The position numbers were made by a program, and so were the translations under genes. A DNA stretch of 64,000 nucleotides from a virus. The notes under the pieces were generated by a model. It made no database searches and was not told the DNA's origin. It worked only from the letters and a program-made list of their open reading frames with translations. Positions 1 to 8,782 of the stretch are shown piece after piece (the first letter of the stretch is position 1; each line of letters starts with the position of its first letter). The DNA lies in IMG/VR virus record IMGVR_UViG_3300007512_001547, positions 1 to 64,000 of that record. One strand, written 5' to 3'.

Positions 1-27
1 TAACTCGCTAACTTAGGAGGAAAGCAC

Positions 28-480
28 ATGAAAAACAATCTATCTATCTTTAATAACTTAAGACCCATAACAGTAGGGTTTGACAATATGTTTGATCATT
101 TTGAACATATGTTAGACGACGGCGGTTTCTTTAGAAACGGTACTGTTAGTAACTTCCCACCTTACAATATTGAAAAGACTGGAAAAAATTCTTATAATGT
201 AGAACTTGCACTTGCAGGTTTTAATAAAAAGGATATAGAAGTTACATATGAGGATAACCTTTTATCAGTAAAATCTAAAAAAGAAGATACTACTGAACAA
301 ACTGATGCCGATGGTAATATGATTCATAGAGGTATTTCAAAAAGATACTTCGCAAAATCATTTACTATTGCAAACGACGTTGAAATAAAAGGAGCTGAAC
401 TTAAAGATGGTTTACTTGTAATTGCTTTGGAACGAATACTTCCGGAGGCAAAAAAAGCAAAAACTATCGAAATAAAGTAA
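28..480 (+). CDS. hsp20: Small heat-shock protein Hsp20 (alpha-crystallin family)
   Basis: ATP-independent holdase that binds unfolding proteins in the cytoplasm. The 150-residue product has a variable N-terminus and an alpha-crystallin domain from about residue 48 (YNVELALAGFNKKDIEV) to the G-x-L strand near the end (DGLLVIAL). A strong Shine-Dalgarno AGGAGG at 15-20 sits 7 nt before the ATG. Length is normal for the IbpA-type family, and hsp20 is a common gene of marine T4-like phages. It precedes dnaK, so the two may act together on aggregated proteins (inference). Assignment is secure; the client proteins are unknown. Confidence 0.95.
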   Translation: MKNNLSIFNNLRPITVGFDNMFDHFEHMLDDGGFFRNGTVSNFPPYNIEKTGKNSYNVELALAGFNKKDIEVTYEDNLLSVKSKKEDTTEQTDADGNMIHRGISKRYFAKSFTIANDVEIKGAELKDGLLVIALERILPEAKKAKTIEIK

Positions 481-492
481 GCAATATGATAG

Positions 493-527
493 GTAGGGTG
501 GTAATCACCCTACTTGTCAATAGACAA
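493..527. terminator. Tandem hairpins between hsp20 and dnaK
   Basis: GTAGGGTG (493-500) pairs perfectly with CACCCTAC (506-513) around a 5-nt loop. A second hairpin follows at once, TTGTC (514-518) with GACAA (523-527). No T-run follows the first stem, so it is not a textbook intrinsic terminator. The second stem overlaps the -35 of the dnaK promoter. It could stop hsp20 transcription or protect an mRNA end. Confidence 0.45.
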
Positions 528-548
528 ATTTAAAAAATGTGTTATAAT
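521..548 (+). promoter_or_regulatory. Sigma70-like promoter of dnaK
   Basis: TAGACA (521-526), 16-nt spacer, perfect TATAAT (543-548). The dnaK ATG is at 565 with AAGGAG between, so the leader would be only about 10 nt. Confidence 0.65.
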
Positions 549-564
549 AAGGAGATAAAACATT

Positions 565-2454
565 ATGAGTAAAATTATAGGAATAGACTTAGGTACTACA
601 AATTCATGCGTATCATTAATGGAAGGTACACAGGCAAAAGTATTAGAAAATGCAGAAGGCAAAAGAACAACACCTTCAATAGTAGCATTTGGAGATGAGA
701 AATTAGTTGGAGAACCTGCTAAAAGACAAGCGGTTTCAAATCCAGCAAATACAATATTCGCGGCTAAAAGATTAATTGGAAGAAAATTTGATGGAGATTC
801 TGTACAAAAAGATGTACAAACATCACCTTTTAAAATAGTAAAAGCAGATAATGGAGATGCTTGGATTGAAGCAAAAGGTAAAAAATATTCACCAGCACAG
901 ATCTCAGGTTTCGTTTTACAAAAAATGAAAGAAACTGCTGAAAAATATTTAGGACAAGAAGTTAAAAAAGCTGTAATAACAGTACCAGCATACTTTAATG
1001 ACTCACAAAGACAAGCAACAAAAGACGCAGGTAAAATTGCAGGACTTGAAGTTGAACGTATTGTAAACGAACCAACTGCGGCGGCACTTGCATATGGTTT
1101 AGATAAAAAGAAATCAGGCACAGTTGCAGTGTACGACCTAGGTGGTGGTACATTTGATATATCTATATTAGAAATAGGCGACGGAGTATTTGAAGTTAAA
1201 TCTACAAATGGTGATACATCATTAGGTGGAGAAGATTTTGATAATGTTCTAGTTGATTATCTTTGTAGTGAATTTAAAAAAGATACTGGTATAGACATAA
1301 AAACAGACAATTTAGCACTTCAAAGAATTAAAGAAGCGGCAGAAAAAGCTAAATGTGAATTATCATCAGCATTACAAACAGATATTAATTTACCATTTCT
1401 TACTGCTGATAAAACTGGACCAAAACACTTAAACATTAAACTTACAAGAGCAAAATTTGAATCATTAACAGAATCATTAATTAGAAAAACATTTGCTCCT
1501 TGTAAAACAGCATTAAAAGATTCAGGAATTAGTAAAGACAAAATAGATGAAGTTATCCTTGTAGGAGGTATGACTCGTATGCCAAAAGTATTAGAAACAG
1601 TTAAAAGTTTCTTTGGCAAAGAACCACACACAGGAGTTAATCCAGACGAAGTTGTAGCAATTGGAGCCGCAATACAGGGTGGAGTATTACAAGGTGACGT
1701 TAAAGATGTATTACTTTTAGATGTAACACCTTTATCACTTGGTATTGAAACACTTGGTGGTGTTGCTACTAAACTTATTGAAAAGAATACAACAATACCT
1801 ACAAAGAAAAGTCAAGTATTTTCAACTGCTGAAAACAATCAAGCGGCAGTTACAATTAGAGTTGTACAGGGTGAAAGAGAAATGGCTACTGACAATAAAC
1901 AACTTGGAAACTTTAACTTAGAAGGCATTCCACCAGCACCAAGAGGTGTACCTCAAATTGAAGTAACATTTGATATAGATGCAAATGGTATTGTAAATGT
2001 GTCTGCAAAAGATAAAGGCACAGGTAAAGAACAAAAAATTACAATACAAGCATCAGGTGGATTAAGTGAAGCCGATATTGAAAAAATGGTTAAAGATGCT
2101 GAAGCAAACAAAGAAGCAGACAAAAAGAAAAGAGAAGAGGTTGATGCTAGAAATCATGCTGACACACTTGCTGACTCTACAGAAAAATCACTTAAAGAAC
2201 ACGGTGACAAAGTTTCTGTAGAAGATAAAACAAAAATAGAAACTAGCCTAGCTGATTTAAAAGAAGCACTTAAAGGTAATGACGTTGAATCTATAAAAAG
2301 TAAAACAGGTGCCCTTACCGAAGCATCAATGAAACTAGGTGAAGCAATCTATAAAACTCAACAAGAACAAGCAAAACCAGAAGCAACTGAGAGTACATCA
2401 GGCGGTGAAAAAGAAGACGTTGTTGATGCAGATTTTGAAGAAGTTAAAAAATAA
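565..2454 (+). CDS. dnaK: Hsp70 chaperone DnaK
   Basis: Full-length Hsp70 (629 residues), an ATP-driven foldase that works with a J-protein and a nucleotide exchange factor. The N-terminal ATPase shows the phosphate loop [10 protein letters not shown], the [12 protein letters not shown] loop and the VGGMTRMP segment. The substrate-binding domain starts near residue 390 and the C-terminus ends in the usual acidic DADFEEVKK. The Shine-Dalgarno AAGGAG is just upstream of the ATG. A DnaJ-like partner is at 56694; no GrpE is in the window, so exchange may rely on the host. A complete DnaK is unusual for a phage. Codon use matches the neighbours, so any acquisition is not recent. Assignment is secure. 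Confidence 0.98.
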   Translation: MSKIIGIDLGTTNSCVSLMEGTQAKVLENAEGKRTTPSIVAFGDEKLVGEPAKRQAVSNPANTIFAAKRLIGRKFDGDSVQKDVQTSPFKIVKADNGDAWIEAKGKKYSPAQISGFVLQKMKETAEKYLGQEVKKAVITVPAYFNDSQRQATKDAGKIAGLEVERIVNEPTAAALAYGLDKKKSGTVAVYDLGGGTFDISILEIGDGVFEVKSTNGDTSLGGEDFDNVLVDYLCSEFKKDTGIDIKTDNLALQRIKEAAEKAKCELSSALQTDINLPFLTADKTGPKHLNIKLTRAKFESLTESLIRKTFAPCKTALKDSGISKDKIDEVILVGGMTRMPKVLETVKSFFGKEPHTGVNPDEVVAIGAAIQGGVLQGDVKDVLLLDVTPLSLGIETLGGVATKLIEKNTTIPTKKSQVFSTAENNQAAVTIRVVQGEREMATDNKQLGNFNLEGIPPAPRGVPQIEVTFDIDANGIVNVSAKDKGTGKEQKITIQASGGLSEADIEKMVKDAEANKEADKKKREEVDARNHADTLADSTEKSLKEHGDKVSVEDKTKIETSLADLKEALKGNDVESIKSKTGALTEASMKLGEAIYKTQQEQAKPEATESTSGGEKEDVVDADFEEVKK

Positions 2455-2466
2455 CCAATAAATATG

Positions 2467-2472
2467 TATAAT
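2467..2472 (+). promoter_or_regulatory. Possible -10 element before clpS
   Basis: Perfect TATAAT 8 nt after the dnaK stop, without a convincing -35. A 20-codon reading frame begins at ATG 2480, 7 nt downstream, and clpS begins at 2518. Either the transcript has a 40-nt leader carrying a tiny ORF, or this is a chance match in AT-rich DNA. Confidence 0.35.
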
Positions 2473-2517
2473 ATAGACAATGTCAAATTTAAAAAGTAAA
2501 CAAAACAAAGAGTTAAG

Positions 2518-2817
2518 ATGGCAACAAATATACAAACACTAACCAAAGAAAAAACTAAACTTGATGAACCAAGTTTATACGATGTTATTTTTTTAAATGA
2601 TAATATTACTACGCAGGAATTTGTAGTTAGGGTTTTAAAACAAATTTTTAATAAATCACAAGAACAAGCAGAAGCAATTATGAAAAAAATACATAATGAC
2701 GGACAAGGTACTGTAGGTTCTTATGTCCACGAAGTTGCAGAACAAAAAGGCATTGAGACTACTTTACTTGCACGGCAAGAAGGAATGCCACTGCAAATAA
2801 AAGTTAAGAGACAATGA
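2518..2817 (+). CDS. clpS: ClpS, N-degron adaptor of ClpA
   Basis: ClpS delivers proteins with destabilising N-terminal residues to the ClpA unfoldase. The 99-residue product aligns by eye with bacterial ClpS from PSLYDVIFLND to the C-terminus. The residues that hold the substrate amino group in the family appear as N27, D28 and H59. A phage ClpA lies at 58202, so both halves of the N-degron route are phage-coded while ClpP is not seen here. No clear Shine-Dalgarno precedes the ATG. The gene ends in an ATGA overlap with the next gene. Assignment is confident. Confidence 0.93.
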   Translation: MATNIQTLTKEKTKLDEPSLYDVIFLNDNITTQEFVVRVLKQIFNKSQEQAEAIMKKIHNDGQGTVGSYVHEVAEQKGIETTLLARQEGMPLQIKVKRQ

Positions 2818-3158
2818 ACCTAAAAGATTTTGTATTAGAAAATCAAAAAATAATTGAATTAGTTAAAGACAGAGTTGGTGGGCACGATGTTGTTGATACA
2901 TATTACGGCACACTTGATTATGCTACTGCAAGATTTAATACAATACTAATAAAACTTTCACAAGACAAAATAAAAGAAGTAGAACATACAACAGAAGTGT
3001 TAGAATGTTTTGATGCAATACAAGACTTCTATAATAATGTCCAACGATATCGTTTTTGGCCAAAAATTGCACGTCCATTTATTAGATTAAACTTATACGG
3101 TATTGGCACAAGACGTATTCCTAAAATAAAAAACCTATTAGATAAACTCGATAATTAA
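2814..3158 (+). CDS. Hypothetical protein (114 aa)
   Basis: Not recognised. The gene overlaps clpS by ATGA, indicating translational coupling. The product is soluble and rich in charged and aromatic residues, with a mainly helical look and a basic C-terminus (GTRRIPKIKNLLDK). No signal peptide or cysteine pair. A helper of the ClpS or redox genes around it is only a positional guess. Confidence 0.75.
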   Translation: MNLKDFVLENQKIIELVKDRVGGHDVVDTYYGTLDYATARFNTILIKLSQDKIKEVEHTTEVLECFDAIQDFYNNVQRYRFWPKIARPFIRLNLYGIGTRRIPKIKNLLDKLDN

Positions 3159-3162
3159 CAGT

Positions 3163-3363
3163 ATGATCAAGAACTGGTTATTCTGGGCAATACCTGAACA
3201 ATATGCGATGAGGTATATGGTAACTTTATGGTTTATAATGTTTATTCTTCCTACATTTGTTCTTGGAGTACAATTTACAAGATTAGGATTTGTTATAAAT
3301 TTATTATGGTATGATATTATATGGTACGGATGGATTAAATCCAAAGAAAGGAACGACAGATGA
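3163..3363 (+). CDS. Small two-helix membrane protein (66 aa)
   Basis: Two hydrophobic segments (about residues 19-36 and 42-58) followed by a short basic tail (IKSKERNDR) predict a small inner-membrane protein. It overlaps the glutaredoxin start by ATGA, so the two are probably co-translated. No family is recognised. A holin-like role is conceivable but nothing beyond topology supports it. Confidence 0.7.
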   Translation: MIKNWLFWAIPEQYAMRYMVTLWFIMFILPTFVLGVQFTRLGFVINLLWYDIIWYGWIKSKERNDR

Positions 3364-3584
3364 AAGCAATAGTATGGAGCAATATCGGATGTCATTTTTG
3401 TGAACAAGCAAAAACATTATTAAAACAAAAAGGAATCGAATACGAAGAACGAAATTTAGCAAAGGACTGGAAAATACAAGATTTATTAGAAGCAGTACCA
3501 AATGCTAGAACTGTTCCACAAATATTCATTGACGACAAGTATATTGGTAGCTACGATAAACTGGTAGAATATTTAAAAAAATAA
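3360..3584 (+). CDS. grx: Glutaredoxin
   Basis: Small thiol-disulfide oxidoreductase (74 residues) using glutathione. The dithiol active site is C11-H-F-C14, and the cis-proline loop TVPQIF and the GSYDKL glutathione-binding turn follow in order. The length is that of the compact bacterial and phage glutaredoxins. It could reduce ribonucleotide reductase or Fe-S assembly proteins; the nearby suf genes make the second attractive but unproven. The stop touches the next start. Confidence 0.93.
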   Translation: MKAIVWSNIGCHFCEQAKTLLKQKGIEYEERNLAKDWKIQDLLEAVPNARTVPQIFIDDKYIGSYDKLVEYLKK

Positions 3585-4918
3585 TGCACTTTGACTTTCC
3601 TATTGAAAAAATTAATTTTGACTTTGAAAAGCAAGGAAATTGTAATTTAAAAATTTATTGGAATGATCATGAAGTTAAAAATAATGTTATATGTGATTCT
3701 GATATAAAAGACAAAAATATATTAAAAGTTATTTTTACTAAAAACGATCCTACAGATACTAATTCGTTTGCAAAATTAAAAAGTTTTAAAATTAATAATG
3801 GAGATTTTACTACTTGGTTTTGTAAATTTGATTATAAAATTGATCAAACGCACCATAAAGATTCTAGAGAATTAATTGTTAATAACGGATATTTTGGTTA
3901 TATAGGTAGTATGAAAATTAATATTAACCAATGTAATAGTCTTTTGAAAAAAGCGGCATGGACAATTGCAGATAGAAATTTTCTAAACCCAAAAGAACGT
4001 GGAAGAGGCAATTTATATCGTGAAAAAACATTTAATACTGTATATGATGATGCAAGATGGATGTATACCGGATCATGGCCTCCAAATGTAAAAGAAATGA
4101 TCGATTATGTTGATCAATTTACAATAAAACAAACAAAACTACCAGTTATTTTTGAATCATTTAGAAAAGAAACAGAAACATGGTTAACAAAATCAAATAG
4201 AGTAAAACTAAAAAACTTTGATAACTTTGATCATTTTTGCTTTGACAAAGGTATTTTAACTTTTATTAATAGTTTTTTATTAAGATATAACGTAATTTAT
4301 AAACCACCAAAAATATATCAATTTGTAGGAGAAATATCAGAAAATAAAAACATAATTTATAAGGATATTTTTGGTGAGATTGAAAAGAACTCTACAGTTT
4401 ATTTAGAATTTCCAAGTCCGTGGTATGATAATAATAAACTTCTTGAAATTATAAAAGAAGCAAAAAGTAAAAATTGTTATACTGTTGTTGATTTAATTTG
4501 GTGCCCGGTTGCTCAAAATAAAATAGATTTAGACCTTGATTTATTTGATGAAGTATGGTTTAGTATGAATAAAACGTGGCCAATAAGCCATTTACGTCCA
4601 GCAATTAGATGGTCAAAAAAACGTATTAATGATATTTCTACTTTTATTAATAAATGGGGATATTATCCAAAAGTTGAAGCAAACATATTTTTAAATTTAA
4701 TTAAAAAATACAGTTATGATTTTATATTTGAAAAATATAAAGAAGATGCAAAAAGTATTTGTAAAACTTTTAATTTAAAACCAACTGAAGTATTATGGTT
4801 TACAAAACATGAATCAGCACAACATAAAGAAAACAATTATATTACAAAACATTTCTTTTTAGATGATTTTATTTGTATAAGAAAATTATTAGAACACAAA
4901 GGAGAATATTTCTGGTAG
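3584..4918 (+). CDS. Two-domain protein: beta-rich N-terminus plus PLP aminotransferase-like fold
   Basis: 444 residues. The first 150 or so resemble the small proteins at 11997 and 12587 (a shared pattern of hydrophobic strands, then NGYFGY and a helical stretch). The C-terminal half carries aminotransferase-like signatures: a strand ending in EFPSPW, then VVDLIW with D303 in the place of the pyridine-binding Asp, then FSMNKTW with K330 as candidate Schiff-base Lys, and an Arg a few residues on (SHLRP). These fit fold-type I class I/II aminotransferases, but the large domain is short and divergent, so activity is uncertain. It is not a SufS-type desulfurase by motif. It may modify an amino sugar or amino acid. 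Confidence 0.55.
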   Translation: MHFDFPIEKINFDFEKQGNCNLKIYWNDHEVKNNVICDSDIKDKNILKVIFTKNDPTDTNSFAKLKSFKINNGDFTTWFCKFDYKIDQTHHKDSRELIVNNGYFGYIGSMKININQCNSLLKKAAWTIADRNFLNPKERGRGNLYREKTFNTVYDDARWMYTGSWPPNVKEMIDYVDQFTIKQTKLPVIFESFRKETETWLTKSNRVKLKNFDNFDHFCFDKGILTFINSFLLRYNVIYKPPKIYQFVGEISENKNIIYKDIFGEIEKNSTVYLEFPSPWYDNNKLLEIIKEAKSKNCYTVVDLIWCPVAQNKIDLDLDLFDEVWFSMNKTWPISHLRPAIRWSKKRINDISTFINKWGYYPKVEANIFLNLIKKYSYDFIFEKYKEDAKSICKTFNLKPTEVLWFTKHESAQHKENNYITKHFFLDDFICIRKLLEHKGEYFW

Positions 4919-4947
4919 TTGACAACAACTAATAACTATTATAAAAT
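4919..4947 (+). promoter_or_regulatory. Consensus promoter of thyX
   Basis: TTGACA (4919-4924), 17-nt spacer, TAAAAT (4942-4947). The thyX ATG is at 4955, where transcription itself should begin, so the mRNA should be leaderless. Confidence 0.75.
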
Positions 4948-4954
4948 TAGATAA

Positions 4955-5590
4955 ATGAAAATTGAACTAATAGATACAATGGGTACAGACTTAACAGTGG
5001 TAAATGCCGCTAGGGTTTCTTACGCAAAAACTAAAGAACAGTTTGAAGATAACGATGAAAAGTTAATTGCATTTTTGGCAAAACATAACCACTGGTCTCC
5101 GTTTGCACATACATCATTACAATTTAGAATTAAAGCACCTGTGTTTGTTGCAAGACAATTAGTTAAACACCAAGTTGGATTAAGTTGGAACGAAGTTAGC
5201 AGACGTTATGTAGACTTTCCACCTGAAGTATACAAACCAGAATCATGGAGAGGACGTCCTATTGATTCTAAACAAGGATCTGCAGGCACAGTAGATTTAG
5301 GACATACTGTTAATCATAACTTAGAAACAGTAACAGAAAGTTGTTTAATACTTTATAACACATTGATTGATAAAGGTGTTGCACCAGAACAAGCAAGAAT
5401 GGTATTACCGCAATCAATGATGACTGAATGGTATTGGTCAGGAACGTTATATGCTTTTGCTAGAGTATGCAACTTAAGGTGTGCTAAAGACACACAAAAA
5501 GAAACACAAGACGTCGCGAATGCAATTGCGACGCATTGTAGCAAGGAATTTCCAATTAGTTGGAAGTACTTAATTGACAAACATACATAA
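4955..5590 (+). CDS. thyX: Flavin-dependent thymidylate synthase ThyX
   Basis: Makes dTMP from dUMP using methylene-tetrahydrofolate, FAD and NADPH, feeding phage DNA synthesis. The 211-residue length is normal. The ThyX motif region reads K71-H72-Q73 ... S77-W-N-E80-V-S82-R-R-Y85, where the classic form is RHR-x-x-S-x-N-E-x-S-x-R-Y. Thus the first and third positions differ and one residue is inserted, while His, Asn-Glu, Ser and Arg-Tyr are kept. This is a variant rather than an inactivated form, judging by the intact flanks (WSPFAHTS, MVLPQSMMTEW). It is transcribed from its own consensus promoter. Confidence 0.95.
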   Translation: MKIELIDTMGTDLTVVNAARVSYAKTKEQFEDNDEKLIAFLAKHNHWSPFAHTSLQFRIKAPVFVARQLVKHQVGLSWNEVSRRYVDFPPEVYKPESWRGRPIDSKQGSAGTVDLGHTVNHNLETVTESCLILYNTLIDKGVAPEQARMVLPQSMMTEWYWSGTLYAFARVCNLRCAKDTQKETQDVANAIATHCSKEFPISWKYLIDKHT

Positions 5591-5601
5591 TAGTATATAA
5601 T
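5574..5601 (+). promoter_or_regulatory. Perfect consensus promoter before the suf run
   Basis: TTGACA (5574-5579), 16-nt spacer, TATAAT (5596-5601), inside the end of thyX. The next ATG is at 5610, only 8 nt on, so the transcript starts at or 1-2 nt before the codon. It probably drives the whole sufB-sufE-sufC run. Confidence 0.85.
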
Positions 5602-5609
5602 ATACACAA

Positions 5610-5816
5610 ATGATAAAAGAAGCACTTATAAAAAAACTAGAAGGCGATATTGCTAAAATAGAAGCTAACATTGTAACTTACCTAAGCAATCCTATTTCTG
5701 TAGTAGCAGATCATATTGATTATATTACTCCTATTGAAAAGGAATTAGAAAAGTTATCTGCGGCGAAAGGTAAATTAGTATCTTTAAAAAATATTAAATT
5801 TAAGTTAGATGAATGA
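5610..5816 (+). CDS. Small coiled-coil protein ahead of sufB (68 aa)
   Basis: Not recognised. Helical and charged throughout, with heptad-like spacing in the first and last thirds. It is the first gene after the consensus promoter and overlaps sufB by 8 nt, so it is tied to the Fe-S operon. No cysteines, so it is not itself an Fe-S carrier. The role may be as an assembly helper (inference). Confidence 0.75.
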   Translation: MIKEALIKKLEGDIAKIEANIVTYLSNPISVVADHIDYITPIEKELEKLSAAKGKLVSLKNIKFKLDE

Positions 5817-7239
5817 TGTACTTCAAGACCGACTTAACAAAAAATATGATGCTGGGTTTACAACAAACGTTGAATCAGTAACATTACCTCCAGGCCTTAA
5901 CGAAGACATAGTAACACAAATCTCAAAAATTAAAAAAGAACCTAAATGGTTGCTTGAATTTAGATTAAAAGCATACCAACGATGGAAAATTTTAAAACAG
6001 CCTGATTGGGCAAATCTTAATATTAAACCTATAGACTATCAAGCAATATCATATTACTCAGCACCAAAGCCAGGTCCTAAATCATATGATGATGTAGATC
6101 CTGAAATTAAAAAAGACTTTGAAAAGTTAGGCATACCATTAGCAGAAAGAGCCGCACTAGCAGGTGTAGCCGTTGATGCAGTATTTGATTCTGTATCTAT
6201 TGCAACTACATTCAAAGATAAGTTAGCAGAACTAGGAATTATATTTTGTTCATTCTCAGAAGCAGTACAAAAACATCCTGATCTAGTAAAAAAATATATG
6301 GGCTCTGTTATTCCAATTACAGACAATTATTTTGCAACATTAAATTCTGCTGTCTTTACAGATGGAACTTTTGTTTATGTTCCTAAAGGAGTAAGATGTC
6401 CTATGGAACTATCTACATACTTTAGAATCAATGCGGCTAACACAGGACAATTTGAACGGACTTTAATTATAGCTGACGAAGGAAGTTATGTAAGTTATTT
6501 AGAAGGCTGTACTGCACCAATAAGAAAAGAAAGTCAATTACACGCCGCCAACGTAGAACTTGTAGCATTAGATGATGCAGAAATAAAATATTCAACAGTA
6601 CAAAATTGGTACCCAGGAGATAAAGATGGCAAAGGCGGCATATACAATTTTGTAACTAAACGTGGAAAATGTAAAGGAACAAACTCAAAAATTTCTTGGA
6701 CACAAGTAGAAACAGGATCAGCTATTACTTGGAAGTATCCAAGTTGTATATTACAAGGAGATAATTCTACTGGTGAATTTTATTCTGTTGCTGTAACAAA
6801 CAATTATCAACAAGCAGATACAGGTACTAAAATGATACACCTAGGCAAAAATACAAAATCAACTATTGTATCTAAAGGAATTTCGTTAGGACACTCATCA
6901 AATACATATAGAGGTTTAGTAAAAATTAATAAAAATGCTGACAATTCAAAAAACTTTACTCAATGCGATTCATTAATGCTAGGTAATAATTGTTCTGCTA
7001 GAACTATACCATATATTGAAAATAAAAATGTATCTAGTAATTGCAGTCACGAAGCAACTACATCCAAAATTAATGATGAACAATTATTTTATGCAAGGCA
7101 ACGTGGACTAGACGAAGAAAATGCTACTAATTTAATTGTAGCAGGATTCTGTAAACAAGTATTTCAAAACTTACCTATGGAGTTTGCAGTAGAAGCCAAT
7201 AAACTATTAGAAGTTAGTATGGAAGGAGCAGTTGGATAA
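5809..7239 (+). CDS. sufB: Fe-S cluster scaffold SufB
   Basis: SufB is the scaffold of the SufBC2D complex on which sulfide and iron are assembled. The product is full length (476 residues) and follows the family from [12 protein letters not shown] through [13 protein letters not shown] to HEATTSKI and the C-terminal [15 protein letters not shown]386 in TQCDSLML lies at the same distance from the C-terminus as the essential E. coli Cys405, and is the likely assembly cysteine. It is followed by sufE and sufC in the same run, with a short sufD 6.5 kb on. A phage SufB can build clusters only if sulfur arrives through SufE from a desulfurase, which must be the host's. Identity is secure. Confidence 0.97.
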   Translation: MNDVLQDRLNKKYDAGFTTNVESVTLPPGLNEDIVTQISKIKKEPKWLLEFRLKAYQRWKILKQPDWANLNIKPIDYQAISYYSAPKPGPKSYDDVDPEIKKDFEKLGIPLAERAALAGVAVDAVFDSVSIATTFKDKLAELGIIFCSFSEAVQKHPDLVKKYMGSVIPITDNYFATLNSAVFTDGTFVYVPKGVRCPMELSTYFRINAANTGQFERTLIIADEGSYVSYLEGCTAPIRKESQLHAANVELVALDDAEIKYSTVQNWYPGDKDGKGGIYNFVTKRGKCKGTNSKISWTQVETGSAITWKYPSCILQGDNSTGEFYSVAVTNNYQQADTGTKMIHLGKNTKSTIVSKGISLGHSSNTYRGLVKINKNADNSKNFTQCDSLMLGNNCSARTIPYIENKNVSSNCSHEATTSKINDEQLFYARQRGLDEENATNLIVAGFCKQVFQNLPMEFAVEANKLLEVSMEGAVG

Positions 7240-7667
7240 TGGCAAATAGATTTCATTTAGCAATACCGGCTGGAGATATAGATACGTCAATAAAATTTTA
7301 TTGTGACATATTAGGCTGTAAAAGAGGTATGGCAGAATTTAAGTATCCAGATGCTTGGGCAGACATTGACTTTTGGGGCAACGAATTAACACTACACGCA
7401 ACAGATCCTAACAAAAAAAATATAGGTGAAAGACACAATGTAGATATGGGTAATGTATCTGTTCCTCACTTTGGTGTGCATTTAGACGCACAAACATTTA
7501 AAAATGTAAAAGAAAGACTAATACAAAATAATATAAAATTTATAGATCCACCTTTTATAAGATTTAAAGGTGAAAGCAGAGAACAGGAAACAATGTTTAT
7601 CGAAGACCCAAATGGCAACTGCTTAGAAATTAAAACAATGAGGAATCCTGATGAATTATTCAAATAA
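7239..7667 (+). CDS. Glyoxalase/VOC superfamily protein
   Basis: Small metalloenzyme of the vicinal-oxygen-chelate fold (142 residues) with two beta-alpha-beta-beta-beta repeats. Candidate metal ligands are His6 (RFHLAIP), the His of VPHFGVHLD and the Glu of NCLEIKT, the usual pattern. The VOC family is broad (lyases, dioxygenases, resistance proteins) and the substrate cannot be told. It starts on the last base of the sufB stop and overlaps sufE, so it is built into the Fe-S operon, which is unusual. Confidence 0.85.
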   Translation: MANRFHLAIPAGDIDTSIKFYCDILGCKRGMAEFKYPDAWADIDFWGNELTLHATDPNKKNIGERHNVDMGNVSVPHFGVHLDAQTFKNVKERLIQNNIKFIDPPFIRFKGESREQETMFIEDPNGNCLEIKTMRNPDELFK

Positions 7668-8058
7668 ACTTACAGAATATAAAAATAATATCGAAGCCTT
7701 ACAAGAAATCGATAATTTAGAAGTTTATAGATGGTTAATTTCACTTGGTGCAAAGTTAGACGATGATCCTTTAAGTGAAGAAAAACGTATTGACAAAAAT
7801 AAAGTTAGTCGTTGTCAATTTGACTTATACGTTGATTTTGAAGATGGCAAATTTAAAGCATGGAGTAATGCCGCAATAGCAGGTGGCTATGCTTATATAT
7901 TGTTAGATATTTTTAATTCACTACCTCCAACAACAAAAATTACAGTAGAAGATTTTCAACAAATTAAACTAGACAAACTATTAACAATGAATAGAACAAC
8001 CGGCTTCTATCAAATGATTGAAATGATTATAAAGAAAATACAAAATGCTAAAAATTAA
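7651..8058 (+). CDS. sufE: Sulfur-acceptor protein SufE
   Basis: SufE takes persulfide sulfur from SufS and passes it to SufB. The 135-residue product matches the family in length and order. The acceptor cysteine is C55 in VSRCQFDLYVD, equivalent to the Cys-Gln segment of bacterial SufE, and the helical YRWLISLG and GFYQMIEMI stretches fit. It overlaps the VOC gene by 17 nt and sufC by 14 nt. The desulfurase partner SufS is absent from the window, so the host enzyme is the probable sulfur donor. Confidence 0.93.
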   Translation: MNYSNKLTEYKNNIEALQEIDNLEVYRWLISLGAKLDDDPLSEEKRIDKNKVSRCQFDLYVDFEDGKFKAWSNAAIAGGYAYILLDIFNSLPPTTKITVEDFQQIKLDKLLTMNRTTGFYQMIEMIIKKIQNAKN

Positions 8059-8782
8059 AAATTTAAAAGTATCAATTAATAATAAAGAAATAATAAAAGA
8101 TTTAAATCTTGAAATTAAACAAGGCGAGATTCATGCCCTCATGGGTCCAAACGGTTCTGGCAAAAGTACTTTGTCTAATGTTTTAGCTGGAAAAGATGGC
8201 TATAATGTTACAGGAGAGATACTTTACAAAGGAGAAGATCTTTTAAAAATGTCAATAGAAGAAAGAGCAAGAAAAGGATTGTTTATGGCTTTTCAATATC
8301 CTATAGAAATTCCTGGTGTTAATACAATTAATTTTTTAAAAAGTTCTTTAAATGTGGTTCGAAAATCTAATAAAAAAGAAGCAATAGATACTTTTGAATT
8401 TTTAGATTTAGTAAAAGAAAAAGCTAAAGCTCTTAATGTTAATGGTTCTATACTTAATAGACATCTAAACGTAGGGTTCTCGGGTGGAGAAAAAAAGAAA
8501 AATGAAATATTACAAATGTCTGTTTTAGAACCTATGTTTGCTATTTTGGACGAAACAGATTCTGGATTAGACATTGATTCTTTAAAAATAATTTCTAATG
8601 GTATTAATTCTTTAAGAAGTATATGTAGATCTTTTTTAATTATTACACACTATCAACGTTTATTAGAACACATTAAACCAGACTTTGTTCACGTACTTGC
8701 AGATGGAAAAATAATCAAAACTGGTTGCAGTGAATTAGCTGAAGAATTAGACAAAGTAGGATATGGAGATAAAAATAGTTAG
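8045..8782 (+). CDS. sufC: SufC ATPase of the Fe-S assembly complex
   Basis: ABC-type ATPase that drives the conformational change of SufBCD. The 245-residue product has Walker A GPNGSGKST near residue 34, the SufC-type signature FSGGEKKKNE near 145, and Walker B FAILDETDSGLD. The length is standard and all motifs are intact. It overlaps sufE upstream, and the TonB receptor starts 20 nt before its end. Identity is secure. Confidence 0.97.
   Translation: MLKIKNLKVSINNKEIIKDLNLEIKQGEIHALMGPNGSGKSTLSNVLAGKDGYNVTGEILYKGEDLLKMSIEERARKGLFMAFQYPIEIPGVNTINFLKSSLNVVRKSNKKEAIDTFEFLDLVKEKAKALNVNGSILNRHLNVGFSGGEKKKNEILQMSVLEPMFAILDETDSGLDIDSLKIISNGINSLRSICRSFLIITHYQRLLEHIKPDFVHVLADGKIIKTGCSELAEELDKVGYGDKNS

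Noticed and set aside
510-1121. Minus-strand frame of about 200 codons opposite dnaK
   Set aside because: It lies fully within a conserved DnaK coding region and shows no protein signature.
2480-2542. 20-codon frame between the TATAAT and clpS
   Set aside because: Spacing to the -10 fits the leaderless pattern, but the peptide is tiny and there is no -35; kept only as a note on the promoter entry.
3584-4918. Possible cysteine desulfurase SufS completing the SUF set
   Set aside because: The Lys motif is FSMNKTW, of class I/II aminotransferase type, not the HK motif of class V desulfurases, and no catalytic Cys loop is visible.
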